A stretch of DNA of 64,000 nt, from NCBI RefSeq assembly GCF_032854445.1, contig NC_088295.1, forward strand, positions 30,927,385 through 30,991,384, given 5' to 3'. The stretch is from Liolophura sinensis (Eukaryota > Mollusca > Polyplacophora > Chitonida > Chitonidae). The notes beneath the pieces are model-generated. The model ran no database searches, was not told where the DNA came from, and was given only the letters and a program-made list of their open reading frames with translations. Below, piece by piece: positions 23,440 to 34,434 of the stretch. Every line of letters starts with the position of its first letter. The first letter of the stretch is position 1. Both the position numbers and the translations under genes were made by a program.

Positions 23440-23815
23440 GGTGTTTTGGTTCCCATTTGGATCAAACAGAGGTTCACCGCTCACTGCTTGTGCTGGAGGC
23501 CTATAGACAGAAGTTCAGACAGTTAAGGAAACAGTCATGTGAAACTTACGTGGACTTTGCCAGGCGTAAAGAAAAAATGTTTGATAGCTGATACAGGGCT
23601 CTGAAGTCGGATCTTTCTTTTGAGAATTTGTTCTCTTCTAGGAATTTAAGAACAGTGTTCCTAATGAGGTTTGGTTTTTTAAGTGAAGGTCAAGGACGTT
23701 AAGACCGCTGCCAGTTTGCTGATGAATATAAGTTATTTCATCAGACTAATGAGTAAAAATTTCAGCCTATATTTCAGAAGAAGTGGAATTCCGATAAGAA
23801 GACTTTAAATTTTAG
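23440..23815 (+). pseudogene. gag: gag fragment
   Basis: A translated stretch near 23490 contains VLEAYRQKFRQLRKQ followed by ETYVDFARRKEKMFD, typical of gypsy gag proteins of invertebrates and fish, then LKSDLSFENL and FADEYKLFHQT. Stops interrupt it (for example just after the KMFDS segment). Gag would form the particle that packages element RNA. The zinc-knuckle part is not recognisable; the nested LINE begins right after this fragment. Confidence 0.6.
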
Positions 23816-23824
23816 TATTTAGTA

Positions 23825-26400
23825 GTATTTAGATTTATTTTATCTTATACATATAAACATATGCACACACGCACGCACACACATACACTTGCATCCACGT
23901 GCAAAGATAATTTAGTACAGCAGTGTACCGTGTCCGGATTTGCAAGGCAATGAAAGTTGGGAGGGTACGGTAAGAAGTGCTAGTTAATTAAATCTTTTCG
24001 ATGCAAGAATAAAGTCTTGTACCTTATCAAATATTGCAAGATTTTCATGTGTTGAAAATAAATTATTTACCTTAATGGAGGCTTTCTACGTCTGAATGGT
24101 CTCCGTAGTTCCGAAAGTATATAATCTACATGCTGCATACATAGGGAACTTGGAAAAAAAATGTAAGCAACTTCGATTTGATGCCCACAGGCGCAACATG
24201 CAGAGTTGGAATTATGTTTTGCAAACGTGTGTGCTTTTACATGGGAAAAACCCATACATGCACAGTTTCAACTTGTCTGTTAGGCCTATTGTATTATTTT
24301 GGAACCTTAACGTCATTTTTAAATAGTGACCTGCTAAAATCACGAGAAGTACTTTTTTCGAATATCATAAGGAAGATTAGCCCAGATTCTAGTAGTGGAT
24401 GGGACAAATGAGTTGGTGAATAAAGATTTCGCCAGTGGGGTACTCGCAAGTCTTGTGAGTTTCTTAAGTTATAGTGTTGGGTGCCTATTGGCAAGAGTAC
24501 AAGTTTTTTAAGTAACCTGGAGATGTATCATAAAACATTTTATAAAAGGACTTTAAATTATAGCTACTTCTTCGATCTGATAGTGGAAGAATGCCATTTT
24601 CAGTGTATAATAAGTTATGACTGGTACCACAAGCACAGCCAGATATGGTACGTAATGCATCTAACGGAAGATTTTCTAATATTTCAGCTTGATATGCAAA
24701 ACAATTATCTCAGATAACAGGCAGAATAATGGACTGATATAAGTGATCCTGTGACTGACGTGAGAGCAGGTATTTCAAGCTTCTAAAACAGTTTATCATG
24801 GGGTAAATGTTTACAACTAGATTGTTTATATGAGCGTTCCACCTTGCGGATAATTCAAAGGTAAGGCCGAGGTGCTTATGTGAGGGAACATCCGAGATGG
24901 GATTGCCTTGCATAATCAATGTTGAATGAGGCTGGGCTTGCGTTTTTGTGAAAAGACAAAAGAAACAGTTTTTTTGGCGATAAAACTTACCAGCCAATTA
25001 TCGGCCCAGGCTTTAGATTTTGGTTATGTTTATAGGTCGCCATTTCTGGAGTTTCGATGGTTAAATACAAAGATGTGTCGTCAGCAAATAATCTACCTTG
25101 AGCCCCTAAGTCGCACACAAGATCATTTGTATAGACAAGGAACAGGATTGGTCCTAAAACCGAATCTTGTGGAACACAAGCATTTGTGATTTTCTGAGAA
25201 GAGGTTTTTCCACATGTAACAACTGATACTTTTTCTGTTAGCTAAATAGGCTTTAAACCACAACAATAGGTTTTCCTTTAGACCAGCTTCCTCGAGTTTG
25301 TCAAGTAAACCTTAGTATCAAAAACGATCGAATGCCTTTTTAATGTCACAAAACACAGCACGCACCTCTTTCCCATCACCAAGGATACTGCATATGTAGT
25401 TGTAAATATCCACCAACTAGTGAACTGTACCGTCACCGGAGCGAAATCCAGACTGTAAATTATTAAGTACATTGTTGTCAATCATGAAATTGTAAAGGTG
25501 TTTGTGAATGCATCTTTCAAAGACTTTACTTAAATTGCTCGTGAGCAAAATAGGCCAGTAATCTTCAATGTCGTCAACAAGCCGTTTTTTTTTAGCCTAA
25601 ATACATCTTTCATTTGGTATATTTTAGAATCGGCGCTTTGTAAGCAGTCAACATTAAAGTCACCTACAACCACGCACTTTATTGACATATCCGAGCGAGA
25701 TAATGCCAGAGTGTCGTTGATCATGTCCCAGTAATTAGCAGGTGCTAAAAGTTCTTGTCTTTCAACGTAGATTAGAGTTTCTTTAATATAAGCTAATACC
25801 CTCCCCAGGCCGAGCATCATTTCGGTCTTTGTTGACAGGAGGAAAATGATAACCTAGGATTTTTAAGGTGTCGTTTGATATAGTTTTATCTAGCTTTGTT
25901 TCCGAGACAGCAATGATATCAAAATTGCCTAGCTTTACATAAACTAAGTCAGTTTACTGACTGTTGACGTTAATGTGAACAATAGATAAATTAGAAGGAC
26001 CAGAATATAGGTTAACACCAGCAGACACAAGCAGAGCAAAAAACATGGAAATATTGGAAATATAAAAGCTTCTTAAGAACATTTTGACCTTGATATAAAC
26101 TCGTAGACATGCGGCTTGAGACAAGTATGTCGGCAAAATGAAAGGAAAGACATGCTTATTACTGTCAGAGTGATAGCGACTGCCACGGTGCCAGGAATAA
26201 TTGTGCAACTTATATATACTTCACACGAGGACCGACATTTATCGGAATAATTTGTTACGATGAAATACATCTCTGGATCAGGTATAATGCATGATCTATA
26301 CCAATTAGATTTAGTAATTATATTCTTCGCTTTAGCATGGCAAGCCCGATTATAGAATAACCTCACCACCGGTGTGATATTGCTGAATATCACACGTCAT
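23825..26400 (-). mobile_element. Nested APE-type LINE, internally deleted
   Basis: On the minus strand the order is: N-terminal part with NLSIVHINVNSQ (near 25975); endonuclease remnants, including the motif VVVGDFNVD (near 25650-25675); a deletion; then reverse transcriptase with SKVFERCIHKHLYNF (25500) and GFRSGDGTV (about 25430), the CDIKKAFD box (25330) and the FADD catalytic box (25085). The thumb region has SHKHLGLTF (24870), and the C-terminus has LRNSQDLRVPHWR (about 24440). These motifs fit a CR1/Jockey-like LINE. Frameshifts and the EN-RT deletion make it inactive. Ends are approximate; the 3' end lies near a repeated AGTATTTAG. Confidence 0.8.
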
Positions 26401-28479
26401 CTTATACCCTGAGAAACCTAAAGGACTAAGAAAAGGGTCGAAAAGGAATTCGGTTCACACCTGCGCACATGGATACACTTGAAATATACTAAAATCACAG
26501 CGGTTAGTCACATACACACCATGCAAACATGCATATTGCATTAACATAGTTGAAATTAAACAAATCGTTTAAAATAAAAAAAGGCCCGAGGAAAAAATTA
26601 TTAAAAAGCATATTAAATCTGTTTTGTTTACACAGGCGAATTTCTTTTTTTCTGCTAGTTGTCAGAATGGTTAAAATACAAACCTGCTGTTTTAAACAAT
26701 ATATATCATTATATGTTACACAATTTCAGCATTTGATATGAATATATGTAGCTTTTATCAAGAATTGTAAATTCTTGACAGACGTGATGGTATAGGCCTA
26801 CAAAGGTGTCATGTCAGTTAGTATATTCAAAATTTAAGAAGTATTTAAATTCAAAATTACTGATGCCTTCCCTCAAATGTGCAAATATCAATTTTACATT
26901 GTAGTGTATCACAATCTTAATGATTTCTAATCTTATTTAAAATAGTCGATTATTATTACCTGCCGTCAAAAACTGAATAAATAAATAAATATCCATAATT
27001 GAATAAATAAGTCATAATTAATAACTATCATCATCATCGTCATATTGATTTATAATTAAATAATATTGACTTGTGAGTAAATCTGTCTTTTCTGTCGAAA
27101 TTTAGACACACCGTCAGCTAGTCTTCGTGAAAAAGTACCAAGCATTTCTAAGTTTCGTGACATTGTTTAACAGTGCGTTAACACTAATATCAAGAAGTTG
27201 AACTGTACATAGCAAAATGCTCCCATGTACTGTGTACAAGCTGACTTGGGTTTGTCAGGTGCAGGGTGCGGATACGGCCTGAACTGGTTTAGTGACATAA
27301 CAAGTAGTTATAACAATTAGTGCATCATCATTTGCCACTGAGCTGGGTATGATAAAACACGAATTACCCAAGGAATGACATGTCCCTACATGTTGTCACA
27401 CATATACTCCAGCAACTTGTTTTCAAACAATCCTGTTCATCGCTTGACTTGGGATTTGTAGGTAATAACGAGGGAGTCCTTCATATAAACTGTCTTGTGG
27501 TTTGACTGTTCCTCGTTAGGCATTTTGAGAGCACAGGCGGTAGATCGGGGACAGTACTATATCCAGGCCCCCTGTTTAGCTTTCTTGCTGCCGCTAACAC
27601 ATACTCCCTGTCACTCAGTTGGACAAACCGCACAATTATGTTGTTCTTCCCGTCAGGTCCGCTAGTAGCCTGTGTACAGCCTGCAATAATATATTATCGT
27701 CAGTCTGTCTATCCAATTTGAGAACGTCTCTTACTTTTTTGTCTATAACCGCTATTCCTTCAGAACGTTTGCCAGAAATGTCTTTTACAATCAAGTTTTA
27801 CTTTCTTCCCGACAAATTTAATTTAATTCGCTGATTTGATCCACATTCATTGTTTGCGTGGATTTTGGACAGGGAACGTTCATGAATTTCGGTATTGTCA
27901 AGATCTATATGCTCAACAGTTTTGTCCAGAGACCACTCAGTTTTTTCTGAAGGGCCATGATATTATCCGGAACAGAACGAAGTTCGCATTGGAAGCTTAG
28001 ATGCAGTTTACCGAAACATTTACTGAGGTCGCTAGGTCAGACACTTGATAGGTTTGCGTTAAAGCATTGTGCTCCATCGAGCTCGACGTGCCCTAGTTAG
28101 CATGGTCAACGGTAGCCATATTTGCCAGTTCTGCTCTTCGTTCAATTTCCGTAAACTTTTTCTTTTGCCTTGAACTCATGTAGAAAATAAAGTCCTATTT
28201 TTACCAATTTCCTGATTACCAGGCTAGTTAGCTGCAGTTCGTTGGCCGATGGTTTTCGCAGACAGCAGATTTCAACAGATTTTACGCAGAGCAGATTTTT
28301 CCACACCTCACCGCAAAGCCATCTTGTGGCGTGCTGGTTCTTCTTCTGACAGGAAGACCTTCCACTCCAAACCTCAGGATGTAAGTCCATCTACTTGAGG
28401 CTATTGTAAAGCTACAGGACACGTATCCAGTACTGAAAAGGAAAGAGGAGTGAAAGTCAGTAGCTTTTGTTAACTCTAG
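26401..28479. other. Internal gypsy region of unknown content
   Basis: This lies between the nested LINE and the protease. No domain was recognised. Part of it should be the missing end of gag, but the length suggests another unrecognised insertion. A small repeat of AATAAATAAATA type occurs near 26977. Confidence 0.4.
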
Positions 28480-28895
28480 TTGTAAACCTGTGAAGCCACT
28501 AGTAGAAATAGGTAGTGTTGGTCCTATCGTTTTACCACGAGTTAAGGAGATAGGGTAGACTCCAGAGATATACTGGGGATTTATATCTGATGGTGATATG
28601 ATTCAGTTACCTCCCCTGTTCGTATACTTAGGGATACTGGGGCTAGTCAGTCTTTGATGTTGGCAGATGTGATTCCTGCACATTCTAATAAGGCCAACAG
28701 TCACGTTTTGAACCAGGGCATTAATGGAAAGTTTATGTCTGTTCCTTTACTGGAGGTTACCCTTACTTCTGACTTGGTTACTGGTTTAGTAACTGTAGGT
28801 TGTTAATATTTTGCCTTTGGAAGGTATTTCTTTTTTGCTCGGTAATGACTTAGCAGGAGACAAAGTGAAGGCGGGTCCTGATGTCTGTAGTGTTC
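28480..28895 (+). pseudogene. Retroviral-type aspartic protease remnant
   Basis: A frame reads KPLVEIGSVGPIV, then VPVRILRDTGASQSLML around 28617-28665; DTGAS is the active-site loop of retroelement proteases. It continues with VNILPLEGISFLLGNDLAGDK (28803-28866). At least two frame changes and one stop interrupt it. Its role would have been cleavage of the Gag-Pol protein. Confidence 0.75.
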
Positions 28896-29700
28896 TGGTC
28901 TGGATGGATATACAGAAAACCTACCGGAGGAGTTTCCAGGTATATTTCCCTCTCGTGTGGTTAAGATTCACAAGGATGTGGTTAATTTCTGTAAGACATG
29001 TCGCACCTGTCAGCTGATAGAAAAACCACAGCATAGTGTAAGCCTTTCACCATTAATTCCCATTCCAGCTTTTCGTGAACCTTTTAATTGCGTTGGTCTA
29101 TTACTTACACCTAAGTCAGGATACAAGTATTTTTTACTATTATGTTTACAGCCAGTAGATTTCCGGAAGCTATCCAACTGAAACAGATAACTACTCCTCA
29201 GATTATAGTCTGTTACAGGTTTTCACCAGGTATGGTTTACCTAATGAAATCTGTCCAGTTGTCATATTTTACGTCAGGCTTATTTCAGGAAGTTATGTAT
29301 CAGTTGGGGATTAAGTAGTTTATATCCACAGCCCATCACCCTCAATCCCAAGGGGTTCTTCGCTCAAGAAACAGAAAGAAGACATATTAGAGTATGTTTC
29401 CCAATTTCGGTACAGGTTATATAAAGCCTGAGAGATAGCTCGTGCTAATTTGAAGACATCTCAGGAGAAAATGAAACTATACTACGACTAGATGGTTAAT
29501 CCAAGAAGTTTTTCTCCCGGGGATCAGGTACTAGTTTTGTTGCCCCTACCTCAGGAACCGCTTAAGTTTAGTGGATCATATGAGGTGGTGAAGAAAGTTA
29601 ACGATCATTAGCACACCTGATCAAAGGAAAACTGAAAGAGTATGTCATATCAATATGCTCCAGAAGTACAATGCCCGAGAAGCAAGCCAGTCTGTAGTTG
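28896..29700 (+). pseudogene. Integrase remnant (zinc finger, core, C-terminal part)
   Basis: DVVNFCKTCRTCQLIEKPQH (28975-29035) keeps the Cys pair of the HHCC finger, while the His pair is lost. The core starts PIPAFREPFNCVG, with Asn where the first catalytic Asp normally stands. STAHHPQSQGVL (29317-29352) precedes the place of the catalytic Glu, which is missing. The C-terminal part has SPGDQVLVLLPLP (29515-29553) and ends VCHINMLQKYNARE (about 29644-29683). Integrase lies directly after the protease and before reverse transcriptase. Confidence 0.8.
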
Positions 29701-29734
29701 TGGCTAGCACAATAATAAATCATGTAGAGGAGAG

Positions 29735-30265
29735 AGGTGAGTTGTCTACTACATGTACTAAACCCAAAGAGCCAGGGCAGCGTTCAAGTTGATTTGTTAG
29801 ATTCTAAGTTGGATAACTCAGGTGTATTGAGCAATTTAGATGAAGTGTTAAGTCATCTTTCTGAAAGTCAGAGACAGGATATTTGTAAGTTGCTGGACTT
29901 ATCCTATGATATGTTCGGATGTACCAGGTTGTACTAATGCTGCAGTACATCATGTAGATGTAGGAGGAGCTGTACATATCAAACACCAACAGAATTAAGT
30001 TTGCAAAGTTAAAGCTTGTTAACCTGGAAATACTGGCACATGTTGGAGAACGGGATAATACAGTCTAGTTAGATTGACTGTTGTTCACCAATTCTAGTTA
30101 TCCATAAGCCGGTGGTTCTATACGCCTATGTGTAGATTACAGAAAGGTCGATGTTGTAACTAAGACGGATACTTACCCTGTTCCCCGTATTGAGGATTTT
30201 ATTGATTGAGTAGGAAATGCCAAGTTTGTAACTAAGACTGATCTTTTTAAGGATTAAAGAGAATG
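29735..30265 (+). pseudogene. Linker and N-terminal reverse-transcriptase remnant
   Basis: LSHLSESQRQDICKLLDLSYD (around 29850-29915) and AVHHVDVGGAVHIKH are the conserved lead-in to gypsy reverse transcriptase. LCVDYRKVDVVTKTDTYPVP (30121-30180) followed by RIEDFID and FVTKTDLF is the beginning of the polymerase domain. The sequence then jumps to RNase H, so the palm with its catalytic YxDD box is deleted. Confidence 0.75.
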
Positions 30266-30269
30266 TCAA

Positions 30270-30625
30270 GTCTGTATGGTCGGATAGTTGTCAGTCAGCT
30301 TTTGACAGGTTAAAGGTCATTCTATCTAACCTTCCTACTTTGAAAGCTCCATATTTTAGCCGTCCTTTTAAGGTGGCAGTGGACGCTAGTGACATCGGAG
30401 TAGGAGCTGTTTTTGCCCCAGTAAGGAGAGGATGTGTTAGAGCAGCCTGTTAGTTACTTCTCTAGGAAGTTAAATGAACATCACAAGAATGTTTCCACCA
30501 TAGAGGAAAGGAGACATTAGGCCTTGTGCTGGCTGTACAGCATTTTTGTATTTGACCAATTGTTCTGGTAAGGTGACTGTCTGTGCTGCTCACAAGGCTT
30601 TGGTGTTCTAAGCAAAGTTCACCAT
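30270..30625 (+). pseudogene. RNase H remnant
   Basis: KVAVDASDIGVGAVF (30370-30415) holds the first catalytic Asp of the RNase H domain found in gypsy polymerases. CYFSRKLNEHHKNVSTIEER follows after a frame change, and then a decayed VTVCAAHKALVF. It is immediately followed by the polypurine tract and 3' LTR, so no integrase lies downstream. Confidence 0.75.
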
Positions 30626-30652
30626 ATCTATGTACAGTTATCTTTTTTCTTT

Positions 30653-30664
30653 AGAGGGTGGAAA
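30653..30664 (+). other. Polypurine tract
   Basis: AGAGGGTGGAAA directly precedes the 3' LTR, the position expected for the primer of plus-strand DNA synthesis in LTR elements. Confidence 0.65.
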
Positions 30665-31375
30665 AGTTGCGAACCCGTCTTTAAACATTGTATTATGCGC
30701 GTAATTTTTTTTCAGTGTCTGACCTAAATTTTTCTCTCTGTGTATGTTATAGCCTGAACTGTAATTTAGTCGAGCGTTCCCAAGGCTTCCATGTCATTGT
30801 AAATAGAGTGTACATTCTGGAAATTGTATCGGTTGTTAACATGTTAACGATCAAACAATGCAGAATTTTCTGCACGTTAGTTTTTCAATATGAGCTAAAT
30901 ACTTGTGAAGCTCGCAGTCATTCTTTCAAGTCCACTTGTGAGCCGTCATCTACTCAATTACAATTGAGATCAATTGCATTTACTGTCATTCACTGTGAAG
31001 GATTTTGCTGGGTTTGGAGATATCAGCTTTCACGTCATTCGACATTCGTCATTTGTACTCCAGTTTCTGTACAGAGCACTTTATGAGCTTGTTGCGAATA
31101 CGTACAGTTAATGAAAGTGAAAGTGACTTTATGTATATTTCCGAGAACCACGGCATCACCGACGCTACTGTCAACCCGTTCGACCTGAGAAGTTACACAT
31201 TCACAGACAGTTGGGGAATAAACCACTTATCGGACTGTCATCCGTAGATTGAGGAATTCATCTTAACTGTGAATTCAATATATACGTGGACTGTTCTCGC
31301 CTTAGGAAACCCGGAATATTCCATCCGGAATTGGACGCTGTCCTTCAGTAAGAGACCGATAGTGGTAACCTTACA
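30665..31375 (+). repeat. 3' LTR
   Basis: It matches the 5' LTR across most of its length (TTTAAACATTGTATTA at 30681, GACCTGAGAAGTTACACATTC at 31182, AATAAACCACTTATC at 31217) and ends GATAGTGGTAACCTTACA. It carries about 60 bp near 30900 that is absent from the 5' LTR and lacks the long AT stretch of the 5' copy near its end. The divergence and indels show an old insertion. Confidence 0.85.
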
Positions 31376-32730
31376 GCATCACCTATCACAATACGCCTAA
31401 CCATTAGAAATGACTAAGACTGCACTTAGCTTCCCCACAATATTGTCCTAATTTTGATTATTCAATCCTGAATAAAATGATTAGATACAGACTGACACGG
31501 TGTCAGGTTATATTCGCCTACGGTTTCTGTCTTTCATTCGTGTTTCAGACAAACGTACGCAACTGAGCGCGCAGGTTTGGTAATGTAAGCAAACTAGAGT
31601 CTGTTCTGTTACCTTCTTTAAGAGACAAAAAGACAAAAAATCGAAAATAAAATATAAAACACACGAAACTCTGATAACGAAAGTTCAAGCCGTTAATAAC
31701 GACTTCTTCCTTTCTTCGAGCCGCACAATTATCTTGTCTATTTATTTCAAATCAATTAATTTGTCTACTTATTTCAAACCACATTCATCACGTGAATGTT
31801 TGCCTAAGCCCCCAGCAAATATCAGTCTGTTACAAGGGATTCCTGTGTCCTTGCCGTTGCGGCTATGCGCTTTTTACAGTCACAGAACTGTCTGTGGAGA
31901 TGAGTAAATTGATAAGTTCCTTTCACGTCACTTTACGTCTGTTTCTCCTTACTCAGACGGGTAACGTTATGATGCTAAAAAGAAACTGACAAATACTCCA
32001 CATTTGTACCGTGCCGTCAATTTTAAGGCAGAAAACTCACTCTTACCTGACGGCGAAATCATCTCCTTCATGTAGGAAGACATACATGTTGGAAATATGA
32101 TGTATTACACACATTATGACATAAATCATTAACTGATAAATTCTCTGTCTCATTTCTGACCGTGGAAATTCGAAAAATCAAATCATCCTTAAGTTTTTAC
32201 AAATATTGCACTTCTTGTTTCATCTTGTCAGTATCAAGCAGAAAAATATCGTAATTTATACCGAAAATAATCTTCCTCGTATGAGTACAAAACATAGGAT
32301 AAATGAGGTATTACCCAAATTATGATATTAACGATTTATTACAAAACCACAATCACACGGTCATATATTATTCTCTGACTTACGACACTTTCTGACTGAA
32401 GAAAATCGGAAAACCATATAATCGTTATACCCCTGACAATCTCTCCAATGACAAACATTCAACCTTCATTGATCCTGTGTTGAATGAAAATTCTCCATTG
32501 CCATAAACATTAAATCTGACAGTTTCATCACTGTTAAAGAATAAAAAAAACTCTATTGTTAAGGCGAAAGATAGAAAATTTGTAGCCAATGGCGGACAAC
32601 CCATGTCAAATGAACGACGTGATCTGATCTGAGTTTAGCTCATCTTAAATATCATTTTTGGCAATCCACCAGTTACGATGAAGTGATCGACTAATCATCA
32701 CCGTGTTTAAAGTCTTTCTACAAAAAAGGT

Positions 32731-32797
32731 GGCCGGTAGCTATGGCGCAGTGGATAGAGTGTAGTCAGGAACCCTGATTTAATTCAGTGAGCAAGAT
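32731..32797 (+). other. tRNA-like block with A and B boxes (U5)
   Basis: TGGCGCAGTGG fits an A box, and GATTTAATTCA stands at the B-box position in a weakened form. The anticodon arm is shortened in the same way as in the U3 copy at 15418, so the shortening predates duplication of the units. Confidence 0.4.
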
Positions 32798-33180
32798 TTT
32801 CGTAAGGAAAAAACGGCACTTTCCTTGCAAGACTCTCTCAGCCTTTGTATGAATCCATCCATCATTCATTTACAGCATGTCATCAGACTGTATAAATATG
32901 ACCGTTCATTTACCACAGTTTTCTCATTAACCCTGTTTGTGTTTCCTAGAAACACCTATAAAAATCCATGGTTAAGAAGCTGACGGTCATATTCACAGAT
33001 CTACAAGCAGTTACCATTGAATACCATATCAGCGACTTTCCAATCGATGACAAAAAACATTTTTTTCCTCCTTTAATTAAATCCCAAACACAAGGCCTTT
33101 CCTCACTTCGGTTTCTACTCATTTCTTATTCGTTCTAGTCAAAACTATAACTGTCATGCATAGAATACCAACTTAAATTA

Positions 33181-33422
33181 TTTATTTATTTTATTTATTT
33201 GATTGGTATTTTACGAAGTACTGAAGAATATTTTACTTATACGACGGCCGCCAGCATTATGGTGGGATGAAACCGGGCAGAGCTTGAGGGAAACCTACAA
33301 CCATCCGCAGGCTGCTGACAGACCTTCCCCCGTACGGCCGGAGAGGAAGCCAGCATGAGCTGGACTTGAACTCACAGCGACACCATTGGTGGAGGCTCCC
33401 GAGTTATTGCGCCGTGCTCGCA
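33181..33422 (-). mobile_element. SINE-A, nearly full length
   Basis: It has the (AAAT)n tail, the 3' domain, the body and a B box (TTGAACTC on the reverse strand). The head after the B box is decayed (GCGCCGTGCTCG instead of the tRNA-like A-box region). No clear target duplication was seen. Confidence 0.85.
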
Positions 33423-34271
33423 GAGCACATAGGCGTCTTCAGAGCACATAGGTTACGAGTCCACACAAGCAAACTCAACTGATTCGTCACGCAGAATGGC
33501 ACAATGTCACATTTATTGTGCACCTATCTTAGTTAACTTATCTAGACACAAAATCCATTGTCTCCGTAAAATGGCAAACATATGTGACTTACACACTCTA
33601 AATTGTGCTCTAAACTGCTCCTAGACGAGACAAACTTAATTCATTAAACCCTAGACATGCTGTAAATGTGGTGCATCGATGAGATATTGGTGCAGACAGA
33701 AGCATAACAAATAATAAAATGACAGCATTTTTCATGTTAATCTGACACAGTATATTGACTGCAGTAAATTATGAGTGCCAATATTTTAAACTGTTACTCT
33801 GTGTAATAATGTTTTCCTCTGGCAACATCATGTTAGATTACAATAGTATGAACATAAGTGTCAGTTAGATCTAGTGCTAGATTACAACATTTTCTTGGCA
33901 TTTTGTGTTAATCTAATATTATAAATGCTTCCCTTCCTTCACCACGTCTGAAATGTTTGTACACAATTCAAAAACCTTTGTTCATTCCTAGATCTTCCAA
34001 AACCACACTATCAACAGTCCACGCAGTAGAAACTTACAAGGTTGATGCCATACAAAAACGGAGACAATCTTGAGTGGTTTAAATTGGTTTTGTACAAGAC
34101 AAAATGCTCTCAGAAAGTCTGGGGTCTTGCATGAGTGACTTTTCTTCACAACCCAGACGGAACAATAAAAGTGGAAAATTTCATTAATTCCTTGGCCCTT
34201 CTGACCCGTGCCTTTTGTACAGGACACAGGCAATGGCACAAACGCACTTTACATTTCTGCTTAACTCATAG

Positions 34272-34434
34272 CAGCTCCCGGTGGCGCTAAGACTAAGTGG
34301 TATGGACGAACGCCTTTTACAAGTAGCTCTGTCCCTCGGAAATACGGTATCGCCAATCATTTGCGTCACTCGTCCGGAATTATTGCTTTCACGGCTACTT
34401 CAGCAGCCAGTGGAGTGAATGCCGAGGACCAAAA
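34272..34434 (+). pseudogene. Exon-like block of U5 (donor lost)
   Basis: The open frame contains AAPGGAKTKWYGRTPFTSSS, then RKYGIANHLRHSSGIIAFTA and ASGVNAEDQ. The first part of the block is shortened, and the donor is destroyed: the sequence reads GACCAAAATTGAGC where sister copies have a GTRAGC junction. It is therefore a dead copy. Confidence 0.45.

Larger units (their letters stand above)
22491..31375 (+). mobile_element. Ty3/gypsy LTR retrotransposon, Gmr1-like pol order, degenerate
   Basis: Two diverged LTRs (22491-23365 and 30665-31375) enclose gag, protease, integrase, reverse transcriptase and RNase H remnants, all on the + strand. Integrase lies before reverse transcriptase, which is the arrangement of Gmr1-type elements and the reverse of the usual gypsy order. 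All domains carry stops, frameshifts and deletions, and a LINE is nested inside. No clear target-site duplication was found at the LTR ends, as expected for an old insertion. It lies between U4 and U5. Confidence 0.85.
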
